Part shown: one piece after another, positions 1-6,282 of the stretch
Layout: each line of letters starts with the position of its first letter
Numbering within the stretch: position 1 is the stretch's first letter
Source: Natrialbaceae archaeon
GTDB taxonomy: Archaea > Halobacteriota > Halobacteria > Halobacteriales > Natrialbaceae
DNA: 7,807 bases
NCBI GenBank assembly: GCA_003552885.1
Contig: PUPA01000221.1
Location: forward strand, 1-7,807
Reading direction: 5' to 3'
Program-made: the position numbers and the translations under genes
Notes under the pieces: model-generated
Told to the model about the DNA's origin: nothing
Seen by the model: only the letters and a program-made list of their open reading frames with translations
Databases searched by the model: none

Positions 1-304
1 AAAACCGTGCGTCGGTGTTCGCGAGGATCGGTGCCTGGCTCGGGCCGTGGACGTGGTCTGTGTGTTCGTGGGTCGCGAGGACGGCATCGGCCTCGGCGAC
101 GTCGGTGGGGTCGAACGGCACCGGGATCATCCGGACCGTCCGGGGTGGATCGCCCAACCCGAGGTACGGGTCGACGAACAGCGTCGTTCCCCCGCTGCCT
201 TTCAGCACGAAGCCGTTGCAGCCGAGGTACCAGATCGCCACGCCATCGGGTTCGGCGGACTCGATCGCCCGCACCAGCCAGTCTCCCCAGTCGCTCGCGA
301 TCAT
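1..304 (-). CDS. MBL-fold metal-dependent hydrolase, UlaG-like (partial)
   Basis: N-terminal part of a metallo-beta-lactamase-fold hydrolase that runs off the left edge; 101 residues are visible. The diagnostic metal-binding motif THEHTDH lies at residues 78-84 (H79, H81, D83, H84), preceded by the usual beta-strand pair of the fold, with LFVDPYLG at 42-49 supplying the early conserved Asp. This N-terminus (WYLGCNGFVLK, then a strand ending in VDP) resembles the UlaG-like / YcfU-like branch rather than true beta-lactamases or RNase J. Substrate is unknown. I start it at the ATG ending at 304; an in-frame GTG two codons upstream (308-310) is an alternative. It lies 91 bp downstream of dph2 on the same strand. 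A weak TATA-like stretch (CTTTGAC, minus strand, near 326-332) would permit its own leaderless transcript, but cotranscription with dph2 is equally possible. Confidence 0.85.
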   Translation of the reverse strand, partial: MIASDWGDWLVRAIESAEPDGVAIWYLGCNGFVLKGSGGTTLFVDPYLGLGDPPRTVRMIPVPFDPTDVAEADAVLATHEHTDHVHGPSQAPILANTDARF

Positions 305-395
305 GGCCACACCTGTGTGGGTCGGGTCAAAGGGTTGTCGGTGTCACTCCGGGACGAATCGAACGCACCCAGAGAGGACGCGACGGAGGAGTTCG

Positions 396-1442
396 CTACC
401 AGGTGCCGTGGAAGGTGTCGAACGAGAGGCTGTCGAGGGGCTTCTCGCCGGTCGCGATCCGGTACTCGCCGGGGGTGAGCATCGGCCGGTGGAACCGTGG
501 GCCGTCGTCGGTCGTGATTCGGGGACAGCCGGTGTTCACGTAGGCGTCGACGTCGAAGTTCCGCAGGCGGTCCGGGGTGACCTCGTCCATCGTGATGAGG
601 TAGGCGTCGTCGTTGTCCGCGAGGATCGACTGGGCTTCCTCCCAGCGCCCCTGGCCAATCTTCGTACAGAAGATCACGCCCCACGTCTCGGCGTCCATCG
701 CCCGGTGGACCGCGCCGTAGCGCTGTTTCATGAACTTCTCCGTGTCGGCGACGGTGACGACGTTGTTGACCGGGTCGGCGATGACGACGCGTTTCTCGGG
801 GTGTTCCATCGCCAGCCCGAGGGGGTGGAACTTGCCGCCGCCGACGTACAGCACCTGGTCGACCGGCAGGTCGGCACTCGCGTAGTTACAGCCGAGCACC
901 TGGCCCTCGTGGGTGAGTCGCTCGTCGCCACGTCTGCTGTGGACCTCGTAGCCTCGCTCCTCTAAGAACTCGCGCATCTCCCCGTAGCGGTTCATGTGCT
1001 GGGCCGTCGTGACGAGGCCGACGTCCGGGCTTCCCTCGGGGCCTTCGAGGGTTCCGAGGGCCTCCTCGATGATGGGCGTCACCTCGACGTTCGAGAACAG
1101 GGGGACGTAGATAATCTTCTCCGACTCCTTCATCGGGGAGTGTCCGAAGTGTACGAAGACGTCCGTCCGTTTCATGAGGTAGGTGTCGAGGTCACAGGCA
1201 CCGTAGCAGGGCTGGCCGGAGAGCATCACCGTCACGTCCCCTCCGAGGCGCTCTCGCAGGTCGTCTACCACCTTCGGTCCGCGCCGTTTCAGCCCCTCGG
1301 GAAACTGGAGGCCAACCGTCTCTGCGTCCCGCTTGGCGACGGCGTCGACGATCCGGTCGAGTTCGTAGTCCCACTCGCGGTCGTGTTTCAGCCGCATCCC
1401 GGTGTTGCGGAGGTCACCGCCGTCGTACGACTCCTGGCTCAT
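396..1442 (-). CDS. dph2: Dph2, 2-(3-amino-3-carboxypropyl)histidine synthase
   Basis: 348-residue archaeal Dph2. Archaeal Dph2 carries out the first step of diphthamide synthesis: it uses a [4Fe-4S] cluster and S-adenosylmethionine to transfer a 3-amino-3-carboxypropyl group to the target histidine of elongation factor aEF2, through non-canonical radical-SAM chemistry. The three cluster cysteines expected from the archaeal enzyme are all present, one per domain: C83 in CYGACDL, C185 in VLGCNY and C306 in NTGCPRI. Other family signatures are LQFPEGL (45-51), the FGH motif near 99-101 and YVGGGKFHPLG (199-209). The length matches archaeal homologues. The open frame extends 23 codons further upstream, but I choose the ATG at 1442 because homologous-looking sequence starts there and a TATA-like GTTATG lies about 27 nt upstream, fitting leaderless transcription. 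No missing residues or frameshift are seen. Confidence 0.96.
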   Translation of the reverse strand: MSQESYDGGDLRNTGMRLKHDREWDYELDRIVDAVAKRDAETVGLQFPEGLKRRGPKVVDDLRERLGGDVTVMLSGQPCYGACDLDTYLMKRTDVFVHFGHSPMKESEKIIYVPLFSNVEVTPIIEEALGTLEGPEGSPDVGLVTTAQHMNRYGEMREFLEERGYEVHSRRGDERLTHEGQVLGCNYASADLPVDQVLYVGGGKFHPLGLAMEHPEKRVVIADPVNNVVTVADTEKFMKQRYGAVHRAMDAETWGVIFCTKIGQGRWEEAQSILADNDDAYLITMDEVTPDRLRNFDVDAYVNTGCPRITTDDGPRFHRPMLTPGEYRIATGEKPLDSLSFDTFHGTW

Positions 1443-1466
1443 TGAACGGCTTTGTGTCCACGGACG

Positions 1467-1472
1467 CATAAC
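1467..1472 (-). promoter_or_regulatory. TATA-like box of dph2
   Basis: Minus-strand GTTATG centred about 27 nt upstream of the chosen dph2 ATG, the normal haloarchaeal spacing for a leaderless transcript starting at or next to the ATG. The box is only moderately AT-rich, but it stands out from the surrounding GC-rich sequence. Confidence 0.4.
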
Positions 1473-1542
1473 GCCGACGCTTTCTCGCTGGCGGGTCAGC
1501 CCGTCGCCCACGCGCGGCCGTCTCCCGTACGTTCGGCTACGC

Positions 1543-2154
1543 TCACCCCGTCGCCCCGTCCGGGGCGAACGCGCCGGAGGCGAAGATCATTCGGTAATCG
1601 GTCGAGTCGAAACGGCCGGCGAGTCGATCGAGTTCGGCGAGTAGCTCCTCGAAGCGGCTCCTGACGCGCTGGTACTCCGGGTCGGCGGCGAGGGTCCCGG
1701 CGGAGTGAGCCGACTCCAGTGCCCCTTTCTTCGAGGCCAGCGCGGCACACTCGGCGAGCCGTTCGTCGTACGTAGAGAGCGTCACGAGCCGATCGACCGT
1801 CTCGAGTAGCTCCCTCCGGCCGACCGGCTTCACCAGATACTCCCGGCAGGGCAACTCCGCGAGCGAGGCGTCGGGCTCGACGGCACTGACGAACGCGACC
1901 GGCAGACGCCGGTTCCGTCGGTCCAGTCGCTCGGCGACTTCCCGCCCCGACATCCCCGGGAGGGTTCGATCGAGCAGGGCCACGTCGGCGTCGGTGGCGC
2001 GCTCTATGGCGGGTTCGCCGGTCGCCGCCGTGATCACCGAGTACCGGTCGCTCAACCAGAGCTCGAACAGCTCGCGGATCGCCGGCTCGTCGTCGACGAT
2101 CAGTACCGTCGGCGACTCCCCGTCCGGCTCGTCGGCGTGGGTCGGCTCGATCAT
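1543..2154 (-). CDS. Response regulator with receiver and HalX domains
   Basis: 203-residue response regulator. Residues 16-125 form a CheY-like receiver: acidic pair D21-D22 after strand 1 (VLIVDDEP), phosphoacceptor D62 in ALLDRTLPGMSG, the switch Ser at S90, and K109 in the VKP motif. All phosphotransfer residues are present, so it should be phosphorylatable. Residues about 126-178 match the HalX domain, a helical segment found in haloarchaeal response regulators (STYDERLAE... SKKGALES... followed by a helix with FEELLAELD). No helix-turn-helix or enzymatic output domain is seen, so the effector mechanism is unknown; HalX is probably a dimerisation or protein-interaction module. The last 25 residues look like a disordered tail. 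There is no histidine kinase in the window, so the partner is an orphan or distant kinase. It is transcribed away from the Nramp-like gene. Confidence 0.93.
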   Translation of the reverse strand: MIEPTHADEPDGESPTVLIVDDEPAIRELFELWLSDRYSVITAATGEPAIERATDADVALLDRTLPGMSGREVAERLDRRNRRLPVAFVSAVEPDASLAELPCREYLVKPVGRRELLETVDRLVTLSTYDERLAECAALASKKGALESAHSAGTLAADPEYQRVRSRFEELLAELDRLAGRFDSTDYRMIFASGAFAPDGATG

Positions 2155-2190
2155 CCCGGAAGCTCCGATAGGATCGATCGGACCGACCGA

Positions 2191-2198
2191 TATTATAG
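2191..2198 (-). promoter_or_regulatory. TATA box of the response regulator gene
   Basis: Minus-strand CTATAATA, the strongest AT-rich hexamer in the divergent region, about 40 nt upstream of the response regulator ATG. Normal archaeal spacing puts the transcript start about 13 nt before the ATG, giving a short leader with no evident Shine-Dalgarno sequence. Confidence 0.5.
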
Positions 2199-2307
2199 CT
2201 TCCGGTCATTACTAACGGAAATTCGAGCGGCCGGTAGACGCGTCCCGACCGCCGCGACCGTTCGGCGAATTCGTGCGACGAGCCGTCGTCCGAGTCGTTC
2301 AGCCAGG

Positions 2308-2314
2308 TTTAAGT
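2308..2314 (+). promoter_or_regulatory. TATA-like box upstream of the Nramp-like gene
   Basis: TTTAAGT is a typical haloarchaeal TATA variant in otherwise GC-rich sequence. Expected initiation is near 2335-2341, which would leave a leader of about 55 nt before the transporter ATG at 2396. The first ATG of that transcript would be the one at 2343, which opens a short upstream frame. Confidence 0.4.
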
Positions 2315-2342
2315 GAGGGTTGTCCATCTGTCCGACGAAGGG

Positions 2343-2408
2343 ATGTTGAGGACGGACGTGACGGACGATCGTGTGGAATCGACGTGGTGGGGACGATGTC
2401 CGAAGTAG
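2343..2408 (+). other. Possible short upstream ORF overlapping the transporter start
   Basis: ATG at 2343 opens a 21-codon frame ending at TAG 2406-2408, which overlaps the first codons of the transporter (ATG 2396) in a different frame. The ATG sits at the predicted leaderless initiation site for the TTTAAGT box at 2308. The encoded peptide has no recognisable motif. It could be a translated leader that modulates initiation at 2396, or simply a chance ORF in a leader. Confidence 0.2.
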
Positions 2409-3736
2409 AGCTCGAGGAGCTCGACTACCCCGAGAGCTCCTGGACGGGTTTTTTCAGGGAGCACTTCGGTCCGTCGATGCTCTGGGCGCTGATCAGCATC
2501 GGCGGCAGCCACATCGTACTCGCGCCGACGCTCGGGGGGTTTTTCGGCATCTTCGCCGTCTGGATCTTCTTACTGATCTACGTCTCGAAGTACGGCGGGT
2601 GGGAACTCGGCATCAGGTACACCTACGGCGTCGGCGGGAACCCGATCGAGGCCTACGGTGACCTCCCGGGGCCGAAAAACTGGGCGATGTGGCTGTCGGT
2701 GTTCATCTTCACCGTCCTCTACACCGGGATCACGGCGGCCGTCGGGGTCAGCACGGCCGCACTGGCGGCGGCGCTGACACCGCTCGGCCTGCTCGAGTCC
2801 TACGCCGTCTTGCTCGCCATCGCAGTCGGGTTGGTCATCTACTCGCGGTATCAGATCCTCGAGAACATCCTGAAGCTGTTCACCGCGATCCTCGGCGTCC
2901 TCATCCTGCTGGGGCTCGTGTTCGGACCGCCGTCGACGGACGTGATCGCCGAGACCGCGACCGGGCTTCCCGAGGGAACCTCACTCGCGCTGTTCGTCGG
3001 CCTGTTCGCGGCCGCCGCCGGCTTCGCGCCGACCGGCCACAGCACGAGCATCCTCATCGGGAGCTGGTCGATGGCCAAAGACGAGGGGGCGCGGGCGCTC
3101 CGGACGAAGGGCGTCGACCCGAGCGACGAACGCTATCACGACTACATCGCCGCCTGGATCAGAACCGGCCGGCGGGACTTCAACATCGGCTACGCGTTCA
3201 GCCTGGTCATCATGCTCAGCATGGTGATCTTGGCGGCGAACGTCCTCTATCCGAACCCGCCGACCGACGAGAACCTCGCGATCGTCCTCGGGGACATCCT
3301 GAGTGACTCGTTCGGTCCGTGGTCGTTCTGGGCGATGTTGCTCTGTGCGTTCGCCGCGCTGTACTCGACGGTGATCACGCTGCTCGACGGCGCCTCCCGA
3401 GCGACGTCGGACATCCTCCCGCTGGCGCTCGAGAACGACGACCTCGACCGCGAACTGATCCGCAAGGCGGTCGTCCTGGGAATGGGTGTCGGCAGCCTCG
3501 TCCCCATCGCGATCATCGGCGACCTGCCGGTGACGCTGATCCTCTGGATCTCCGTGATCCTCGTGATCTTCGAGGTGTTCTTCTATCCGGCGAACTGGTA
3601 CGTCGTCGAGAACCGGCTCCCCGAGGCGTTCCGGCCGTCGACGAAGTGGAAGGTCTACTACGTGATTACCATCGTCTTAGTGTTCGTCTTCGCGCTGATG
3701 GGCGCCGCGGAGGAGCTCGGGCTGGTCGGCGTTTAG
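2396..3736 (+). CDS. Nramp-like (LeuT-fold) membrane transporter
   Basis: 446-residue polytopic membrane protein with about 11 hydrophobic segments (approx. 26-44, 46-64, 97-128, 134-150, 158-177, 196-224, 264-284, 307-330, 357-374, 378-397, 419-436), the number and spacing of the Nramp core. The N-terminus FGPSMLW with a broken first helix and the RYTYG segment after helix 2 fit Nramp/SLC11-related proteins. The residues that define divalent-metal binding differ: where canonical Nramps have DPGN in helix 1 this protein has SIGGSH (34-39), and helix 6 reads GFAPTGHST (209-217) rather than the MPH type. It therefore belongs to a divergent branch and its ion cannot be inferred. The open frame extends 41 codons upstream, but I start at ATG 2396 because the upstream stretch is arginine-rich and lacks haloarchaeal acidity. 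It is transcribed divergently from the HalX response regulator. Confidence 0.88.
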   Translation: MSEVELEELDYPESSWTGFFREHFGPSMLWALISIGGSHIVLAPTLGGFFGIFAVWIFLLIYVSKYGGWELGIRYTYGVGGNPIEAYGDLPGPKNWAMWLSVFIFTVLYTGITAAVGVSTAALAAALTPLGLLESYAVLLAIAVGLVIYSRYQILENILKLFTAILGVLILLGLVFGPPSTDVIAETATGLPEGTSLALFVGLFAAAAGFAPTGHSTSILIGSWSMAKDEGARALRTKGVDPSDERYHDYIAAWIRTGRRDFNIGYAFSLVIMLSMVILAANVLYPNPPTDENLAIVLGDILSDSFGPWSFWAMLLCAFAALYSTVITLLDGASRATSDILPLALENDDLDRELIRKAVVLGMGVGSLVPIAIIGDLPVTLILWISVILVIFEVFFYPANWYVVENRLPEAFRPSTKWKVYYVITIVLVFVFALMGAAEELGLVGV

Positions 3737-3789
3737 GCCGGCTCAGGAGCCGTCCGCGTCGACAACGTCGTCCGAAAAGTCTTGGTACT

Positions 3790-3795
3790 GGAGGG
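3790..3795 (+). promoter_or_regulatory. Shine-Dalgarno sequence deciding a GTG start
   Basis: GGAGGG, complementary to the CCTCC of the archaeal 16S 3' end, ends 5 nt before GTG 3801 but 14 nt before ATG 3810. Spacing favours the GTG as the start of the following membrane protein. Recognisable SD sites are uncommon in this window, where most starts look leaderless. Confidence 0.45.
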
Positions 3796-3800
3796 TAAAC

Positions 3801-4697
3801 GTGGGACAAATGCCAGCCACCTCGGAGGAAAACTACCTGTTCGACCTCTACCGACGGTACGTCGGCGAGCCCGAGGATCGCACGGACGTCTACCTCGGAT
3901 TCGGGCTGTTTCTCGGCGGCATCGGGCTCGCGGTCGTCGCGCTCGTGGCGTTTCTCTGGAGTGTGAGCCTCGAACGACCCTCGGCCACCTACTGGTCGGT
4001 CGCCCAGCTCGCGTACGCGTTCGGGATGGCTTCGCTGCCGGTGACGATGCTCGGCATCGTGGTCCTGTTGCCCTCCGAGCGACGCGTGCAGGTCGCCTCG
4101 GCGGCCGGCGTGGCGGTCACCCTCGGGGCCGTTGGCGGCTTCGTCCTGTCGTACCCCGCCGACTGGAACTTCCACGGCGACAACTACACCGCCCACGTCG
4201 TCGCCGTCTACGCGGTGGGGCTGGCGGGGATCACCGCCTCGACGGGCGCGGCGCTGATCGCTCACTACCTCACCCGCGCGCGACTTCCGGAGGTGGAACC
4301 CCAGGAGGACGACCGACCGGAGATCACCGACGAGGAGGTCGAACGGGACATCGACGAGGCGCTCGCGGACGTCGAACTCTCCTGGGGCGGCGTCGAGAAA
4401 CGCGAGGGCAACCGGCTTCGCTTCACCGACGAGGGGTTCGACACGTCCGGGCTCGACGTCGACGCGGAGACGAAACGCTCCTCGGGCGTCGACGCACAGG
4501 TCGCCGGACTGAAGGGACTGAAAGGTGGCGAGCGGAAGACGACCACCTCGTCGTCGACCGTCGACGACCAGACGGCGAAGCTGAGGGAGCTTCGGAGGCG
4601 ACGCGAGAGCCAGAACGCGGAGGCCGACGAGGGGACCATCGAGACGGTCAAACGGCGCGTCGGCCGGCTCGCCGAGCGCCTGGGTGGCGACCGGTAG
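3801..4697 (+). CDS. Haloarchaeal four-helix membrane protein, acidic tail (DUF7139-like)
   Basis: 298-residue integral membrane protein of unknown function. It starts with a conserved-looking soluble segment (ENYLFDLYRRYVGEPEDRTD, 10-29). Four transmembrane helices follow at about 31-54, 69-90, 98-117 and 131-155. A hydrophilic tail of about 140 residues is presumably cytoplasmic, rich in Asp/Glu up to position 225 and in Lys/Arg towards the end. The tail carries ELSWGGVEKREGNRLRF (192-208), which reads like a small conserved motif, and ends in a likely amphipathic helix (278-295). From memory this resembles haloarchaeal proteins labelled DUF7139 or, loosely, 'permease'; the label is not verified, and nothing here looks like a transporter. 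GTG 3801 is chosen on SD spacing; ATG 3810 would give 295 residues. It lies 64 bp after the Nramp-like gene and 128 bp before the actin homologue, both on the same strand. A membrane anchor or regulator for the filament protein is a hypothesis. Confidence 0.8.
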   Translation: MGQMPATSEENYLFDLYRRYVGEPEDRTDVYLGFGLFLGGIGLAVVALVAFLWSVSLERPSATYWSVAQLAYAFGMASLPVTMLGIVVLLPSERRVQVASAAGVAVTLGAVGGFVLSYPADWNFHGDNYTAHVVAVYAVGLAGITASTGAALIAHYLTRARLPEVEPQEDDRPEITDEEVERDIDEALADVELSWGGVEKREGNRLRFTDEGFDTSGLDVDAETKRSSGVDAQVAGLKGLKGGERKTTTSSSTVDDQTAKLRELRRRRESQNAEADEGTIETVKRRVGRLAERLGGDR

Positions 4698-4794
4698 GCG
4701 GGAAACGGGCGCCACGTCCCGGTTTCAGGCTCCTCTTACCGGATGGAAACGATCGATTGTTCCACCCGTCTCGGCTCGTATTCAATCCACCTAG

Positions 4795-4801
4795 ATTTAT
4801 G
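4795..4801 (+). promoter_or_regulatory. TATA box of the salactin-type gene
   Basis: ATTTATG centred about 28 nt upstream of ATG 4826, in a locally AT-rich stretch. The spacing predicts a leaderless transcript and shows that the actin gene can be transcribed independently of the membrane-protein gene before it. Confidence 0.5.
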
Positions 4802-4825
4802 TCCTGCGGGCATCGTTGGCCACAC

Positions 4826-5845
4826 ATGGCCAAAGGCCTAGACGTCGGCACTATGAACATCCTGTCCGCCCAGCAGGATGGGTCGGACACGGTCTTCGTA
4901 CAGCAACGGAACTCCTTCGTCGAGATCGAGTACTCGGATATGGCCGAGCAGATGCTCTCGCGAAGCGAAGTGCTCCACATCAGGAAAGACGACAAGGTGT
5001 ACGTGGTCGGCGACGACGCACTCAACTTCGCGAACATCTTCAACAGGGAGACCCGCCGGCCGATGAAACACGGGATCCTCTCTTCGAGCGAGAAGAGCGC
5101 GATCCCGATGATGAAACTGATCGTCGAACAGGTCGTCGGCGAGCCCGAGTACCCCGGCGAGAGGCTGTACTTCTCGACGCCCGCGGACCCGATCGACTCG
5201 GAGCTCTCGACGCTGTACCACCAGAAGACGATCGAGTCGTTCCTCTCGAATATGGGCTACGACGCCGAGCCGATCAACGAGGGGATGGCCGTCATCTACT
5301 CCGAGCTCGCCGACAACGACTTCACCGGCCTGGGTATCAGCTTCGGCGCCGGTATGACCAACGTCTGTCTCTCCTACTACGCGGTGCCCGTGATGAAGTT
5401 CTCCGTCGCCCGCGGCGGGGACTGGATCGACGAACAGGCCGCCCGTGCGACCGGCACGCCCGTCGACAAGGTGACCTCGATCAAAGAGGACGACTTCGAA
5501 CTCGACTTCCAGACCGACGTCGGCGGCGTCGAGGGTGCGCTGTCGATCTACTACGAGAACCTGCTCGACTACGTCATCGACCAGATCGTCTCCGAGGTCG
5601 ACGAGGAGGACGTAGAGGAGGGCCTGGACGTGCCCGTCGTCGTCACCGGCGGCACCTCGAGCCCCGACGGTTTCGAGGCGCTCTTTCGCAGCCACCTCAA
5701 GGACGCGGCGATCCCGTTCTCGATCAGCGGCGTCAGCCACGCCGCCGAGCCCCTCTACAGCGTCGCCCGTGGCGCACTGGTCGCCGCCCGCTCCGACGAG
5801 GACGTCGAACCCGAGCGCGAGGAGGCCGAAGCGCCCGCGGAGTGA
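4826..5845 (+). CDS. Salactin/volactin-type actin homologue (MreB-like)
   Basis: 339-residue actin-superfamily ATPase. The fold signatures appear in order. Phosphate-1 is GLDVGTMN (4-11), phosphate-2 is GISFGAGMTNV (170-180), the connecting segment is INEGMAVIYSEL (150-161; compare the E-P-x-A segment of MreB), and the adenosine motif is VVVTGGTSSP (271-280). The architecture without large insertions and the sequence character match the haloarchaeal group containing salactin of Halobacterium salinarum, which forms dynamically unstable filaments, and volactin of Haloferax volcanii, implicated in cell shape. The last 18 residues are an acidic, probably disordered tail rich in Glu/Asp/Ala. The ATG at 4826 is supported by the TATA box 28 nt upstream. 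The frame is open far upstream (from 3782), but that part runs over the membrane-protein gene and is a shadow. It ends 10 bp from the end of the convergent zinc-ribbon gene. Confidence 0.93.
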   Translation: MAKGLDVGTMNILSAQQDGSDTVFVQQRNSFVEIEYSDMAEQMLSRSEVLHIRKDDKVYVVGDDALNFANIFNRETRRPMKHGILSSSEKSAIPMMKLIVEQVVGEPEYPGERLYFSTPADPIDSELSTLYHQKTIESFLSNMGYDAEPINEGMAVIYSELADNDFTGLGISFGAGMTNVCLSYYAVPVMKFSVARGGDWIDEQAARATGTPVDKVTSIKEDDFELDFQTDVGGVEGALSIYYENLLDYVIDQIVSEVDEEDVEEGLDVPVVVTGGTSSPDGFEALFRSHLKDAAIPFSISGVSHAAEPLYSVARGALVAARSDEDVEPEREEAEAPAE

Positions 5846-5855
5846 TCGCCGTCGG

Positions 5856-6023
5856 TCAGCCGTAGAAGCGCTGTAAGGCCTCCCGCCAGCTTTCGCCCTC
5901 CTCCCGTTCGGGCTGGTGATCGACGGGCACGTCGGCGTACCCACACCGCCCACAGGAGACGGTCGTCACCTCACCGAGCGACAGGTACTCGAGCGTGGCA
6001 CCACACCGGGGACACTCGTCCAT
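5856..6023 (-). CDS. Small zinc-ribbon protein (55 aa)
   Basis: 55-residue protein with two CxxC pairs, C4/C7 (CPRC) and C24/C27 (CGRC), spaced as in a single zinc ribbon, followed by an acidic linker and a short C-terminal segment ending in QRFYG. It belongs to the general class of one-domain zinc-finger micro-proteins that are abundant in haloarchaea; a specific partner is not identifiable. The frame is open upstream to an ATG at 6128, but I choose 6023: a TATA-like AGTTAAG sits 28 nt upstream, and the zinc ribbon begins right at this Met, as in similar small proteins. It is convergent with the actin gene (10 bp gap) and divergent from the METTL5-type gene. Confidence 0.78.
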   Translation of the reverse strand: MDECPRCGATLEYLSLGEVTTVSCGRCGYADVPVDHQPEREEGESWREALQRFYG

Positions 6024-6047
6024 GTCGGCGGGTTCGTACCCACCGGG

Positions 6048-6054
6048 CTTAACT
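6048..6054 (-). promoter_or_regulatory. TATA-like box of the zinc-ribbon gene
   Basis: Minus-strand AGTTAAG, 28 nt upstream of ATG 6023, which fits a leaderless transcript and decides the short start over the in-frame ATG at 6128. Confidence 0.42.
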
Positions 6055-6282
6055 GTGTCCGGTTTCCCGGGTTCGACGTCCCCGCCCTCCGAGGCGAGCG
6101 GGCGTCGATCTCCGGGCGGCACTCCCACCCGCCCGGAGCGGGCCGCAGGCGAGGTGTACTCCGTGGATCCGAGGGGCCGGCCGTCTCACAACGGCGGTGT
6201 TCGTCCACGGTCGGGACGTGGACACCCCCTCCAGTAGCCGTGGACCGACGCAGCTATCGGGACCGAGCACCGATCTCGCCCG

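Noticed and set aside
15..965. 316-codon plus-strand frame across the hydrolase and dph2
   Set aside because: It is antisense to two recognisable minus-strand proteins and has no motif of its own.
3666..4715. Long minus-strand frame opposite the membrane-protein gene
   Set aside because: It is an antisense shadow of a GC-rich gene with no domain and no promoter. The plus-strand frame has clear transmembrane helices.
3782..4825. Open frame continuous with the actin gene, giving a 687-codon ORF
   Set aside because: The upstream half is arginine- and proline-rich, runs out of frame over the membrane-protein gene, and lacks haloarchaeal acidity. The TATA box at 4795 and the family N-terminus put the start at 4826.
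4838..5953. 371-codon minus-strand frame opposite the actin gene
   Set aside because: It is a shadow frame created by GC-biased codon positions; the plus strand encodes a complete actin fold.
6024..6128. N-terminal extension of the zinc-ribbon protein to ATG 6128
   Set aside because: The added 35 residues have no motif, and the TATA-like box at 6048 lies inside them at the right distance for the shorter start.
6057..6282. Possible gene in the divergent interval between the zinc-ribbon and methyltransferase genes
   Set aside because: Frames there are arginine/proline-rich shadows without family resemblance. I see only promoter-like sequence.
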